Below, piece after piece: positions 1 through 12,000 of a stretch of DNA of 64,000 bases. Origin of the DNA: Sabellastarte sp. h YS-2021 (taxonomy: Eukaryota > Annelida > Polychaeta > Sabellida > Sabellidae). The position numbers were made by a program, and so were the translations under genes. Below the pieces are notes generated by a model. It searched no databases. It saw nothing but the letters and a program-made list of their open reading frames with translations, and was not told the origin of the DNA. The stretch spans positions 930,001 to 994,000 of the forward strand of contig CAXHLB010000008.1 in the NCBI GenBank assembly GCA_964017235.1. Direction: 5' to 3'. The first letter of the stretch is position 1. The number at the start of each line of letters is the position of its first letter.

Positions 1-19
1 AGCTTTGGGACTGACAGCT

Positions 20-34
20 AGCAGTAAATCTGCT
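20..34. repeat. Short inverted repeat (exemplar in k=0)
   Basis: AGCAG (20-24), a TAAAT spacer, then CTGCT (30-34) could fold as a 5-bp stem, and the 10 bases that pair are the same in all copies. It overlaps a second GCAG...CTGC pair (35-38 and 46-49). Small dyads of this kind are common in satellites. No role is shown, and the stem is short enough to be chance in a CTGC-rich stretch. Confidence 0.4.
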
Positions 35-110
35 GCAGGGAGATTCTGCGACTTGGGATGAAATATACTTGTTGCAGTAATTCATATATACAGGGGGTCA
101 TGTTTCCACC

Positions 111-163
111 ATAACTAAGCCAAATATTGAGATATTATGCTGCAATTTGGTCCAAACACTGAG
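111..163. repeat. Conserved core in half-unit X (exemplar)
   Basis: A 53-bp stretch beginning ATAACTAAGCCAAATATTG and ending ACTGAG. It matches 298-350 of the same monomer at 48 of 53 positions in form A, with the first 19 bases identical. Sequence outside the core is far more diverged between the halves, so the core has been held either by function (a protein or nucleosome contact) or by conversion between halves. The sequence alone cannot separate these. Across the window the core in X is almost invariant; the only change I saw is C to G at 61643. Confidence 0.85.
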
Positions 164-188
164 TAAAAATTACCAATAAAGATGGAAT

Positions 189-375
189 AGCTTTGGCACC
201 TTCGAATTGGGTTAATCTATGTCACATTGCTCTGTAACCTGCGATGGGGTAGTCTAGCTGCATAAAACCCATATACCTGGGACGCCATTTTGGCAGGATA
301 ACTAAGCCAAATATTGGGATGTAATGCTGCAATTTGGGCCAAAGACTGAGGGGGTGGCACCAATAAATATGCAAC
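189..375. repeat. Half-unit Y of the monomer (exemplar)
   Basis: Second half of the diverged dimer, from AGCTTTGGCACC at 189 to ATGCAAC at 375, where the next X begins. It carries all nine A/B diagnostic bases, clustered between 243 and 348, so the two monomer lineages are defined by Y alone. Homology with X is clearest at 298-350 (X 111-163, offset 187). AATAAA appears at the homologous place in both halves (175-180 and 362-367), which shows that it was inherited from the single-unit ancestor. Confidence 0.85.
298..350. repeat. Conserved core in half-unit Y (exemplar, A form)
   Basis: Partner of the core at 111-163. Differences from X are at 130/317, 135/322, 137/324, 151/338 and 157/344 (X/Y positions). 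In form A the bases at 299, 300, 301, 310 and 348 equal those of X, while in form B all five differ. Form A therefore keeps the ancestral state here and B is the derived lineage, unless X has converted A. CCAA-ATA-TTGG at 307-317 is a short dyad in A and is weakened in B by A310G. Confidence 0.85.
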
Positions 376-750
376 AGCTTTGGGACTTACAGCTAGCAGT
401 AAATCTGCTGCAGGGAGATTCTGCGACTTGGGATGAAATATACTGGTTGCAGTAATTCATATATACAGAGGGTCATGTTTCCACCATAACTAAGCCAAAT
501 ATTGAGATATTATGCTGCAATTTGGTCCAAACACTGAGTAAAAATTACCAATAAAGATGGAATAGCTTTGGCACCTTCGAATTGGGTTAATCTATGTCAC
601 ATTGCTCTGTAACCTGCAATGGGGTGGTCTAGCTGCATAAAACCCATATACCTGGGGCGCCATTTTGGCAGCAGGGCTAAGCCAGATATTGGGATGTAAT
701 GCTGCAATTTGGGCCAAAGACTAAGGGGGTGGCACCAATAAATATGCAAC
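376..750. repeat. Reference monomer k=1, class RB (B-form right half)
   Basis: First copy of the B form. Left markers are T13, G70, A94 (haplotype R). Right markers are A243, G251, G282, C297, G299, G300, G301, G310, A348. Relative to form A, the change at 282 creates GGCGCC (monomer positions 281-286), a site unique to B copies, and the change at 243 removes a CpG. The four changes at 297-301 turn GGATAA into GCAGGG. All nine markers travel together in essentially every copy, so A and B are two long-separated lineages that have since been interspersed. By hand count 88 copies are A and 83 are B, including the partial last one. Confidence 0.95.
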
Positions 751-3700
751 AGCTTTGGGACTTACAGCTAGCAGTAAATCTGCTGCAGGGAGATTCTGCG
801 ACTTGGGATGAAATATACTTGTTGCAGTAATTCATATATACAGGGGGTCATGTTTCCACCATAACTAAGCCAAATATTGAGATATTATGCTGCAATTTGG
901 TCCAAACACTGAGTAAAAATTACCAATAAAGATGGAATAGCTTTGGCACCTTCGAATTGGGTTAATCTATGTCACATTGCTCTGTAACCTGCGATGGGGT
1001 AGTCTAGCTGCATAAAACCCATATACCTGGGACGCCATTTTGGCAGGATAACTAAGCCAAATATTGGGATGTAATGCTGCAATTTGGGCCAAAGACTGAG
1101 GGGGTGGCACCAATAAATATGCAACAGCTTTGGGACTTACAGCTAGCAGTAAATCTGCTGCAGGGAGATTCTGCGACTTGGGATGAAATATACTTGTTGC
1201 AGTAATTCATATATACAGGGGGTCATGTTTCCACCATAACTAAGCCAAATATTGAGATATTATGCTGCAATTTGGTCCAAACACTGAGTAAAAATTACCA
1301 ATAAAGATGGAATAGCTTTGGCACCTTCGAATTGGGTTAATCTATGTCACATTGCTCTGTAACCTGCGATGGGGTAGTCTAGCTGCATAAAACCCATATA
1401 CCTGGGACGCCATTTTGGCAGGATAACTAAGCCAAATATTGGGATGTAATGCTGCAATTTGGGCCAAAGACTGAGGGGGTGGCACCAATAAATATGCAAC
1501 AGCTTTGGGACTTACAGCTAGCAGTAAATCTGCTGCAGGGAGATTCTGCGACTTGGGATGAAATATACTGGTTGCAGTAATTCATATATACAGAGGGTCA
1601 TGTTTCCACCATAACTAAGCCAAATATTGAGATATTATGCTGCAATTTGGTCCAAACACTGAGTAAAAATTACCAATAAAGATGGAATAGCTTTGGCACC
1701 TTCGAATTGGGTTAATCTATGTCACATTGCTCTGTAACCTGCAATGGGGTGGTCTAGCTGCATAAAACCCATATACCTGGGGCGCCATTTTGGCAGCAGG
1801 GCTAAGCCAGATATTGGGATGTAATGCTGCAATTTGGGCCAAAGACTAAGGGGGTGGCACCAATAAATATGCAACAGCTTTGGGACTTACAGCTAGCAGT
1901 AAATCTGCTGCAGGGAGATTCTGCGACTTGGGATGAAATATACTTGTTGCAGTAATTCATATATACAGGGGGTCATGTTTCCACCATAACTAAGCCAAAT
2001 ATTGAGATATTATGCTGCAATTTGGTCCAAACACTGAGTAAAAATTACCAATAAAGATGGAATAGCTTTGGCACCTTCGAATTGGGTTAATCTATGTCAC
2101 ATTGCTCTGTAACCTGCGATGGGGTAGTCTAGCTGCATAAAACCCATATACCTGGGACGCCATTTTGGCAGGATAACTAAGCCAAATATTGGGATGTAAT
2201 GCTGCAATTTGGGCCAAAGACTGAGGGGGTGGCACCAATAAATATGCAACAGCTTTGGGACTTACAGCTAGCAGTAAATCTGCTGCAGGGAGATTCTGCG
2301 ACTTGGGATGAAATATACTGGTTGCAGTAATTCATATATACAGGGGGTCATGTTTCCACCATAACTAAGCCAAATATTGAGATATTATGCTGCAATTTGG
2401 TCCAAACACTGAGTAAAAATTACCAATAAAGATGGAATAGCTTTGGCACCTTCGAATTGGGTTAATCTATGTCACATTGCTCTGTAACCTGCAATGGGGT
2501 GGTCTAGCTGCATAAAACCCATATACCTGGGGCGCCATTTTGGCAGCAGGGCTAAGCCAGATATTGGGATGTAATGCTGCAATTTGGGCCAAAGACTAAG
2601 GGGGTGGCACCAATAAATATGCAACAGCTTTGGGACTTACAGCTAGCAGTAAATCTGCTGCAGGGAGATTCTGCGACTTGGGATGAAATATACTTGTTGC
2701 AGTAATTCATATATACAGGGGGTCATGTTTCCACCATAACTAAGCCAAATATTGAGATATTATGCTGCAATTTGGTCCAAACACTGAGTAAAAATTACCA
2801 ATAAAGATGGAATAGCTTTGGCACCTTCGAATTGGGTTAATCTATGTCACATTGCTCTGTAACCTGCGATGGGGTAGTCTAGCTGCATAAAACCCATATA
2901 CCTGGGACGCCATTTTGGCAGGATAACTAAGCCAAATATTGGGATGTAATGCTGCAATTTGGGCCAAAGACTGAGGGGGTGGCACCAATAAATATGCAAC
3001 AGCTTTGGGACTTACAGCTAGCAGTAAATCTGCTGCAGGGAGATTCTGCGACTTGGGATGAAATATACTTGTTGCAGTAATTCATATATACAGGGGGTCA
3101 TGTTTCCACCATAACTAAGCCAAATATTGAGATATTATGCTGCAATTTGGTCCAAACACTGAGTAAAAATTACCAATAAAGATGGAATAGCTTTGGCACC
3201 TTCGAATTGGGTTAATCTATGTCACATTGCTCTGTAACCTGCAATGGGGTGGTCTAGCTGCATAAAACCCATATACCTGGGGCGCCATTTTGGCAGCAGG
3301 GCTAAGCCAGATATTGGGATGTAATGCTGCAATTTGGGCCAAAGACTAAGGGGGTGGCACCAATAAATATGCAACAGCTTTGGGACTGACAGCTAGCAGT
3401 AAATCTGCTGCAGGGAGATTCTGCGACTTGGGATGAAATATACTTGTTGCAGTAATTCATATATACAGGGGGTCATGTTTCCACCATAACTAAGCCAAAT
3501 ATTGAGATATTATGCTGCAATTTGGTCCAAACACTGAGTAAAAATTACCAATAAAGATGGAATAGCTTTGGCACCTTCGAATTGGGTTAATCTATGTCAC
3601 ATTGCTCTGTAACCTGCGATGGGGTAGTCTAGCTGCATAAAACCCATATACCTGGGACGCCATTTTGGCAGGATAACTAAGCCAAATATTGGGATGTAAT

Positions 3701-4500
3701 GCTGCAATTTGGGCCAAAGACTGAGGGGGTGGCACCAATAAATATGCAACAGCTTTGGGACTTACAGCTAGCAGTAAATCTGCTGCAGGGAGATTCTGCG
3801 ACTTGGGATGAAATATACTGGTTGCAGTAATTCATATATACAGAGGGTCATGTTTCCACCATAACTAAGCCAAATATTGAGATATTATGCTGCAATTTGG
3901 TCCAAACACTGAGTAAAAATTACCAATAAAGATGGAATAGCTTTGGCACCTTCGAATTGGGTTAATCTATGTCACATTGCTCTGTAACCTGCAATGGGGT
4001 GGTCTAGCTGCATAAAACCCATATACCTGGGGCGCCATTTTGGCAGCAGGGCTAAGCCAGATATTGGGATGTAATGCTGCAATTTGGGCCAAAGACTAAG
4101 GGGGTGGCACCAATAAATATGCAACAGCTTTGGGACTTACAGCTAGCAGTAAATCTGCTGCAGGGAGATTCTGCGACTTGGGATGAAATATACTTGTTGC
4201 AGTAATTCATATATACAGGGGGTCATGTTTCCACCATAACTAAGCCAAATATTGAGATATTATGCTGCAATTTGGTCCAAACACTGAGTAAAAATTACCA
4301 ATAAAGATGGAATAGCTTTGGCACCTTCGAATTGGGTTAATCTATGTCACATTGCTCTGTAACCTGCGATGGGGTAGTCTAGCTGCATAAAACCCATATA
4401 CCTGGGACGCCATTTTGGCAGGATAACTAAGCCAAATATTGGGATGTAATGCTGCAATTTGGGCCAAAGACTGAGGGGGTGGCACCAATAAATATGCAAC

Positions 4501-7500
4501 AGCTTTGGGACTTACAGCTAGCAGTAAATCTGCTGCAGGGAGATTCTGCGACTTGGGATGAAATATACTTGTTGCAGTAATTCATATATACAGGGGGTCA
4601 TGTTTCCACCATAACTAAGCCAAATATTGAGATATTATGCTGCAATTTGGTCCAAACACTGAGTAAAAATTACCAATAAAGATGGAATAGCTTTGGCACC
4701 TTCGAATTGGGTTAATCTATGTCATATTGCTCTGTAACCTGCGATGGGGTAGTCTAGCTGCATAAAACCCATATACCTGGGACGCCATTTTGGCAGGATA
4801 ACTAAGCCAAATATTGGGATGTAATGCTGCAATTTGGGCCAAAGACTGAGGGGGTGGCACCAATAAATATGCAACAGCTTTGGGACTTACAGCTAGCAGT
4901 AAATCTGCTGCAGGGAGATTCTGCGACTTGGGATGAAATATACTGGTTGCAGTAATTCATATATACAGAGGGTCATGTTTCCACCATAACTAAGCCAAAT
5001 ATTGAGATATTATGCTGCAATTTGGTCCAAACACTGAGTAAAAATTACCAATAAAGATGGAATAGCTTTGGCACCTTCGAATTGGGTTAATCTATGTCAC
5101 ATTGCTCTGTAACCTGCAATGGGGTGGTCTAGCTGCATAAAACCCATATACCTGGGGCGCCATTTTGGCAGCAGGGCTAAGCCAGATATTGGGATGTAAT
5201 GCTGCAATTTGGGCCAAAGACTAAGGGGGTGGCACCAATAAATATGCAACAGCTTTGGGACTTACAGCTAGCAGTAAATCTGCTGCAGGGAGATTCTGCG
5301 ACTTGGGATGAAATATACTTGTTGCAGTAATTCATATATACAGGGGGTCATGTTTCCACCATAACTAAGCCAAATATTGAGATATTATGCTGCAATTTGG
5401 TCCAAACACTGAGTAAAAATTACCAATAAAGATGGAATAGCTTTGGCACCTTCGAATTGGGTTAATCTATGTCACATTGCTCTGTAACCTGCAATGGGGT
5501 GGTCTAGCTGCATAAAACCCATATACCTGGGGCACCATTTTGGCAGCAGGGCTAAGCCAGATATTGGGATGTAATGCTGCAATTTGGGCCAAAGACTAAG
5601 GGGGTGGCACCAATAAATATGCAACAGCTTTGGGACTTACAGCTAGCAGTAAATCTGCTGCAGGGAGATTCTGCGACTTGGGATGAAATATACTTGTTGC
5701 AGTAATTCATATATACAGGGGGTCATGTTTCCACCATAACTAAGCCAAATATTGAGATATTATGCTGCAATTTGGTCCAAACACTGAGTAAAAATTACCA
5801 ATAAAGATGGAATAGCTTTGGCACCTTCGAATTGGGTTAATCTATGTCACATTGCTCTGTAACCTGCGATGGGGTAGTCTAGCTGCATAAAACCCATATA
5901 CCTGGGACGCCATTTTGGCAGGATAACTAAGCCAAATATTGGGATGTAATGCTGCAATTTGGGCCAAAGACTGAGGGGGTGGCACCAATAAATATGCAAC
6001 AGCTTTGGGACTTACAGCTAGCAGTAAATCTGCTGCAGGGAGATTCTGCGACTTGGGATGAAATATACTTGTTGCAGTAATTCATATATACAGGGGGTCA
6101 TGTTTCCACCATAACTAAGCCAAATATTGAGATATTATGCTGCAATTTGGTCCAAACACTGAGTAAAAATTACCAATAAAGATGGAATAGCTTTGGCACC
6201 TTCGAATTGGGTTAATCTATGTCACATTGCTCTGTAACCTGCAATGGGGTGGTCTAGCTGCATAAAACCCATATACCTGGGGCGCCATTTTGGCAGCAGG
6301 GCTAAGCCAGATATTGGGATGTAATGCTGCAATTTGGGCCAAAGACTAAGGGGGTGGCACCAATAAATATGCAACAGCTTTGGGACTGACAGCTAGCAGT
6401 AAATCTGCTGCAGGGAGATTCTGCGACTTGGGATGAAATATACTTGTTGCAGTAATTCATATATACAGGGGGTCATGTTTCCACCATAACTAAGCCAAAT
6501 ATTGAGATATTATGCTGCAATTTGGTCCAAACACTGAGTAAAAATTACCAATAAAGATGGAATAGCTTTGGCACCTTCGAATTGGGTTAATCTATGTCAC
6601 ATTGCTCTGTAACCTGCGATGGGGTAGTCTAGCTGCATAAAACCCATATACCTGGGACGCCATTTTGGCAGGATAACTAAGCCAAATATTGGGATGTAAT
6701 GCTGCAATTTGGGCCAAAGACTGAGGGGGTGGCACCAATAAATATGCAACAGCTTTGGGACTTACAGCTAGCAGTAAATCTGCTGCAGGGAGATTCTGCG
6801 ACTTGGGATGAAATATACTGGTTGCAGTAATTCATATATACAGAGGGTCATGTTTCCACCATAACTAAGCCAAATATTGAGATATTATGCTGCAATTTGG
6901 TCCAAACACTGAGTAAAAATTACCAATAAAGATGGAATAGCTTTGGCACCTTCGAATTGGGTTAATCTATGTCACATTGCTCTGTAACCTGCAATGGGGT
7001 GGTCTAGCTGCATAAAACCCATATACCTGGGGCGCCATTTTGGCAGCAGGGCTAAGCCAGATATTGGGATGTAATGCTGCAATTTGGGCCAAAGACTAAG
7101 GGGGTGGCACCAATAAATATGCAACAGCTTTGGGACTTACAGCTAGCAGTAAATCTGCTGCAGGGAGATTCTGCGACTTGGGATGAAATATACTTGTTGC
7201 AGTAATTCATATATACAGGGGGTCATGTTTCCACCATAACTAAGCCAAATATTGAGATATTATGCTGCAATTTGGTCCAAACACTGAGTAAAAATTACCA
7301 ATAAAGATGGAATAGCTTTGGCACCTTCGAATTGGGTTAATCTATGTCACATTGCTCTGTAACCTGCGATGGGTTAGTCTAGCTGCATAAAACCCATATA
7401 CCTGGGACGCCATTTTGGCAGGATAACTAAGCCAAATATTGGGATGTAATGCTGCAATTTGGGCCAAAGACTGAGGGGGTGGCACCAATAAATATGCAAC

Positions 7501-10500
7501 AGCTTTGGGACTTACAGCTAGCAGTAAATCTGCTGCAGGGAGATTCTGCGACTTGGGATGAAATATACTTGTTGCAGTAATTCATATATACAGGGGGTCA
7601 TGTTTCCACCATAACTAAGCCAAATATTGAGATATTATGCTGCAATTTGGTCCAAACACTGAGTAAAAATTACCAATAAAGATGGAATAGCTTTGGCACC
7701 TTCAAATTGGGTTAATCTATGTCACATTGCTCTGTAACCTGCAATGGGGTGGTCTAGCTGCATAAAACCCATATACCTGGGGCGCCATTTTGGCAGCAGG
7801 GCTAAGCCAGATATTGGGATGTAATGCTGCAATTTGGGCCAAAGACTAAGGGGGTGGCACCAATAAATATGCAACAGCTTTGGGACTGACAGCTAGCAGT
7901 AAATCTGCTGCAGGGAGATTCTGCGACTTGGGATGAAATATACTTGTTGCAGTAATTCATATATACAGGGGGTCATGTTTCCACCATAACTAAGCCAAAT
8001 ATTGAGATATTATGCTGCAATTTGGTCCAAACACTGAGTAAAAATTACCAATAAAGATGGAATAGCTTTGGCACCTTCGAATTGGGTTAATCTATGTCAT
8101 ATTGCTCTGTAACCTGCGATGGGGTAGTCTAGCTGCATAAAACCCATATACCTGGGACGCCATTTTGGCAGGATAACTAAGCCAAATATTGGGATGTAAT
8201 GCTGCAATTTGGGCCAAAGACTGAGGGGGTGGCACCAATAAATATGCAACAGCTTTGGGACTTACAGCTAGCAGTAAATCTGCTGCAGGGAGATTCTGCG
8301 ACTTGGGATGAAATATACTGGTTGCAGTAATTCATATATACAGAGGGTCATGTTTCCACCATAACTAAGCCAAATATTGAGATATTATGCTGCAATTTGG
8401 TCCAAACACTGAGTAAAAATTACCAATAAAGATGGAATAGCTTTGGCACCTTCGAATTGGGTTAATCTATGTCACATTGCTCTGTAACCTGCAATGGGGT
8501 GGTCTAGCTGCATAAAACCCATATACCTGGGGCGCCATTTTGGCAGCAGGGCTAAGCCAGATATTGGGATGTAATGCTGCAATTTGGGCCAAAGACTAAG
8601 GGGGTGGCACCAATAAATATGCAACAGCTTTGGGACTTACAGCTAGCAGTAAATCTGCTGCAGGGAGATTCTGCGACTTGGGATGAAATATACTTGTTGC
8701 AGTAATTCATATATACAGGGGGTCATGTTTCCACCATAACTAAGCCAAATATTGAGATATTATGCTGCAATTTGGTCCAAACACTGAGTAAAAATTACCA
8801 ATAAAGATGGAATAGCTTTGGCACCTTCGAATTGGGTTAATCTATGTCACATTGCTCTGTAACCTGCAATGGGGTGGTCTAGCTGCATAAAACCCATATA
8901 CCTGGGGCGCCATTTTGGCAGCAGGGCTAAGCCAGATATTGGGATGTAATGCTGCAATTTGGGCCAAAGACTAAGGGGGTGGCACCAATAAATATGCAAC
9001 AGCTTTGGGACTTACAGCTAGCAGTAAATCTGCTGCAGGGAGATTCTGCGACTTGGGATGAAATATACTTGTTGCAGTAATTCATATATACAGGGGGTCA
9101 TGTTTCCACCATAACTAAGCCAAATATTGAGATATTATGCTGCAATTTGGTCCAAACACTGAGTAAAAATTACCAATAAAGATGGAATAGCTTTGGCACC
9201 TTCGAATTGGGTTAATCTATGTCACATTGCTCTGTAACCTGCGATGGGGTAGTCTAGCTGCATAAAACCCATATACCTGGGACGCCATTTTGGCAGGATA
9301 ACTAAGCCAAATATTGGGATGTAATGCTGCAATTTGGGCCAAAGACTGAGGGGGTGGCACCAATAAATATGCAACAGCTTTGGGACTTACAGCTAGCAGT
9401 AAATCTGCTGCAGGGAGATTCTGCGACTTGGGATGAAATATACTTGTTGCAGTAATTCATATATACAGGGGGTCATGTTTCCACCATAACTAAGCCAAAT
9501 ATTGAGATATTATGCTGCAATTTGGTCCAAACACTGAGTAAAAATTACCAATAAAGATGGAATAGCTTTGGCACCTTCGAATTGGGTTAATCTATGTCAC
9601 ATTGCTCTGTAACCTGCAATGGGGTGGTCTAGCTGCATAAAACCCATATACCTGGGGCGCCATTTTGGCAGCAGGGCTAAGCCAGATATTGGGATGTAAT
9701 GCTGCAATTTGGGCCAAAGACTAAGGGGGTGGCACCAATAAATATGCAACAGCTTTGGGACTGACAGCTAGCAGTAAATCTGCTGCAGGGAGATTCTGCG
9801 ACTTGGGATGAAATATACTTGTTGCAGTAATTCATATATACAGGGGGTCATGTTTCCACCATAACTAAGCCAAATATTGAGATATTATGCTGCAATTTGG
9901 TCCAAACACTGAGTAAAAATTACCAATAAAGATGGAATAGCTTTGGCACCTTCGAATTGGGTTAATCTATGTCACATTGCTCTGTAACCTGCGATGGGGT
10001 AGTCTAGCTGCATAAAACCCATATACCTGGGACGCCATTTTGGCAGGATAACTAAGCCAAATATTGGGATGTAATGCTGCAATTTGGGCCAAAGACTGAG
10101 GGGGTGGCACCAATAAATATGCAACAGCTTTGGGACTTACAGCTAGCAGTAAATCTGCTGCAGGGAGATTCTGCGACTTGGGATGAAATATACTGGTTGC
10201 AGTAATTCATATATACAGAGGGTCATGTTTCCACCATAACTAAGCCAAATATTGAGATATTATGCTGCAATTTGGTCCAAACACTGAGTAAAAATTACCA
10301 ATAAAGATGGAATAGCTTTGGCACCTTCGAATTGGGTTAATCTATGTCACATTGCTCTGTAACCTGCAATGGGGTGGTCTAGCTGCATAAAACCCATATA
10401 CCTGGGGCGCCATTTTGGCAGCAGGGCTAAGCCAGATATTGGGATGTAATGCTGCAATTTGGGCCAAAGACTAAGGGGGTGGCACCAATAAATATGCAAC

Positions 10501-12000
10501 AGCTTTGGGACTTACAGCTAGCAGTAAATCTGCTGCAGGGAGATTCTGCGACTTGGGATGAAATATACTTGTTGCAGTAATTCATATATACAGGGGGTCA
10601 TGTTTCCACCATAACTAAGCCAAATATTGAGATATTATGCTGCAATTTGGTCCAAACACTGAGTAAAAATTACCAATAAAGATGGAATAGCTTTGGCACC
10701 TTCGAATTGGGTTAATCTATGTCACATTGCTCTGTAACCTGCGATGGGTTAGTCTAGCTGCATAAAACCCATATACCTGGGACGCCATTTTGGCAGGATA
10801 ACTAAGCCAAATATTGGGATGTAATGCTGCAATTTGGGCCAAAGACTGAGGGGGTGGCACCAATAAATATGCAACAGCTTTGGGACTTACAGCTAGCAGT
10901 AAATCTGCTGCAGGGAGATTCTGCGACTTGGGATGAAATATACTTGTTGCAGTAATTCATATATACAGGGGGTCATGTTTCCACCATAACTAAGCCAAAT
11001 ATTGAGATATTATGCTGCAATTTGGTCCAAACACTGAGTAAAAATTACCAATAAAGATGGAATAGCTTTGGCACCTTCAAATTGGGTTAATCTATGTCAC
11101 ATTGCTCTGTAACCTGCAATGGGGTGGTCTAGCTGCATAAAACCCATATACCTGGGGCGCCATTTTGGCAGCAGGGCTAAGCCAGATATTGGGATGTAAT
11201 GCTGCAATTTGGGCCAAAGACTAAGGGGGTGGCACCAATAAATATGCAACAGCTTTGGGACTGACAGCTAGCAGTAAATCTGCTGCAGGGAGATTCTGCG
11301 ACTTGGGATGAAATATACTTGTTGCAGTAATTCATATATACAGGGGGTCATGTTTCCACCATAACTAAGCCAAATATTGAGATATTATGCTGCAATTTGG
11401 TCCAAACACTGAGTAAAAATTACCAATAAAGATGGAATAGCTTTGGCACCTTCGAATTGGGTTAATCTATGTCACATTGCTCTGTAACCTGCGATGGGGT
11501 AGTCTAGCTGCATAAAACCCATATACCTGGGACGCCATTTTGGCAGGATAACTAAGCCAAATATTGGGATGTAATGCTGCAATTTGGGCCAAAGACTGAG
11601 GGGGTGGCACCAATAAATATGCAACAGCTTTGGGACTTACAGCTAGCAGTAAATCTGCTGCAGGGAGATTCTGCGACTTGGGATGAAATATACTGGTTGC
11701 AGTAATTCATATATACAGAGGGTCATGTTTCCACCATAACTAAGCCAAATATTGAGATATTATGCTGCAATTTGGTCCAAACACTGAGTAAAAATTACCA
11801 ATAAAGATGGAATAGCTTTGGCACCTTCGAATTGGGTTAATCTATGTCACATTGCTCTGTAACCTGCAATGGGGTGGTCTAGCTGCATAAAACCCATATA
11901 CCTGGGGCGCCATTTTGGCAGCAGGGCTAAGCCAGATATTGGGATGTAATGCTGCAATTTGGGCCAAAGACTAAGGGGGTGGCACCAATAAATATGCAAC
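4501..12000. repeat. 9-monomer (3375-bp) higher-order repeat, k12-k31
   Basis: Two full 9-mers plus two more monomers. The order is QA RB QB QA QB PA RB QA QB, then PA RB QB QA QB PA RB QA QB, then PA RB. Rare markers sit at the same place in each turn: T225 at 4725 and 8100, T249 at 7374 and 10749, A204 at 7704 and 11079. From 4514 to 8099 the only difference I noticed from the copy 3375 bp downstream is A at 5534. The matching stretch is longer than the period, so this is true tandem higher-order structure. Confidence 0.85.
5251..5625. repeat. Monomer k14, QB with private A284
   Basis: B-form copy in which the CpG at 283-284 has become CA (5534), removing the GGCGCC site that marks every other B monomer. 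Its 9-mer partner k23 (8626) lacks the change, so it arose after that duplication. Confidence 0.85.

Larger units (their letters stand above)
1..188. repeat. Half-unit X of the monomer (exemplar)
   Basis: The 375-bp monomer is itself a diverged tandem dimer. X runs from AGCTTTGGGAC at 1 to the GGAAT before the next AGCTTTGG at 189. X and Y can be aligned end to end without large gaps (188 against 187 bp). They agree at the start (AGCTTTGG), in the 111-163 core and at the CCAATAAA near the end, and are poorly alike between. X carries the left-half haplotype markers at 13, 70, 94 and 95. Its length is close to one nucleosome repeat. Confidence 0.85.
1..375. repeat. Reference monomer k=0, class PA (A-form right half)
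   Basis: This copy serves as the coordinate reference for the array. Left-half markers are G13, T70, G94, G95 (haplotype P). Right-half markers are G243, A251, A282, G297, T299, A300, A301, A310, G348 (form A). It holds one PstI-type CTGCAG at 33-38, one GCTAGC at 17-22 and one TTCGAA at 201-206, so a digest at any of these would release a 375-bp ladder. The four CpG dinucleotides are at 49, 203, 242 and 283. Stops close every frame: TAG 19-21, TGA 59-61 and TAA 78-80 on the plus strand, and complements of stops at 18-20, 82-84 and 98-100 on the minus strand. Confidence 0.95.
1..4500. repeat. Mixed block k0-k11
   Basis: Class order is PA RB QA QA RB QA SB QA QB PA RB QA. The pentamer PA RB QA QA RB at 1-1875 recurs at 3376-5250 (k9-13), 11251-13125 (k30-34) and 24751-26625 (k66-70). 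The SB at 2251 is isolated, since the next SB is at 14626. No single higher-order period covers this block. The first five monomers match those 3375 bp downstream apart from T at 4725, then the match ends. Confidence 0.85.

Noticed and set aside
175-180. Polyadenylation signals
   Set aside because: AATAAA at 175-180 and 362-367 is present in each monomer, but it is inherited from the half-unit ancestor and there is no gene for it to serve.
201-217. CENP-B box
   Set aside because: CTTCGAATTGGG has the TTCG start but lacks the conserved A and the CGGG end of the nTTCGnnnnAnnCGGGn motif. No other site in the monomer is closer.
200-260. RNA polymerase III promoter
   Set aside because: TAGTCTAGCTG at 250-260 fits the A-box consensus TRGYNNANNNG in both forms. 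The only B-box-like sequence (CTTCGAATT, 200-208) misses two key bases and lies upstream of it, and TTTT at 288-291 would end transcription within 40 bases.
281-294. GCCATTTTGGC hairpin as a functional site
   Set aside because: The stem is 4 bp with a 3-base loop, too small to be meaningful without further support.
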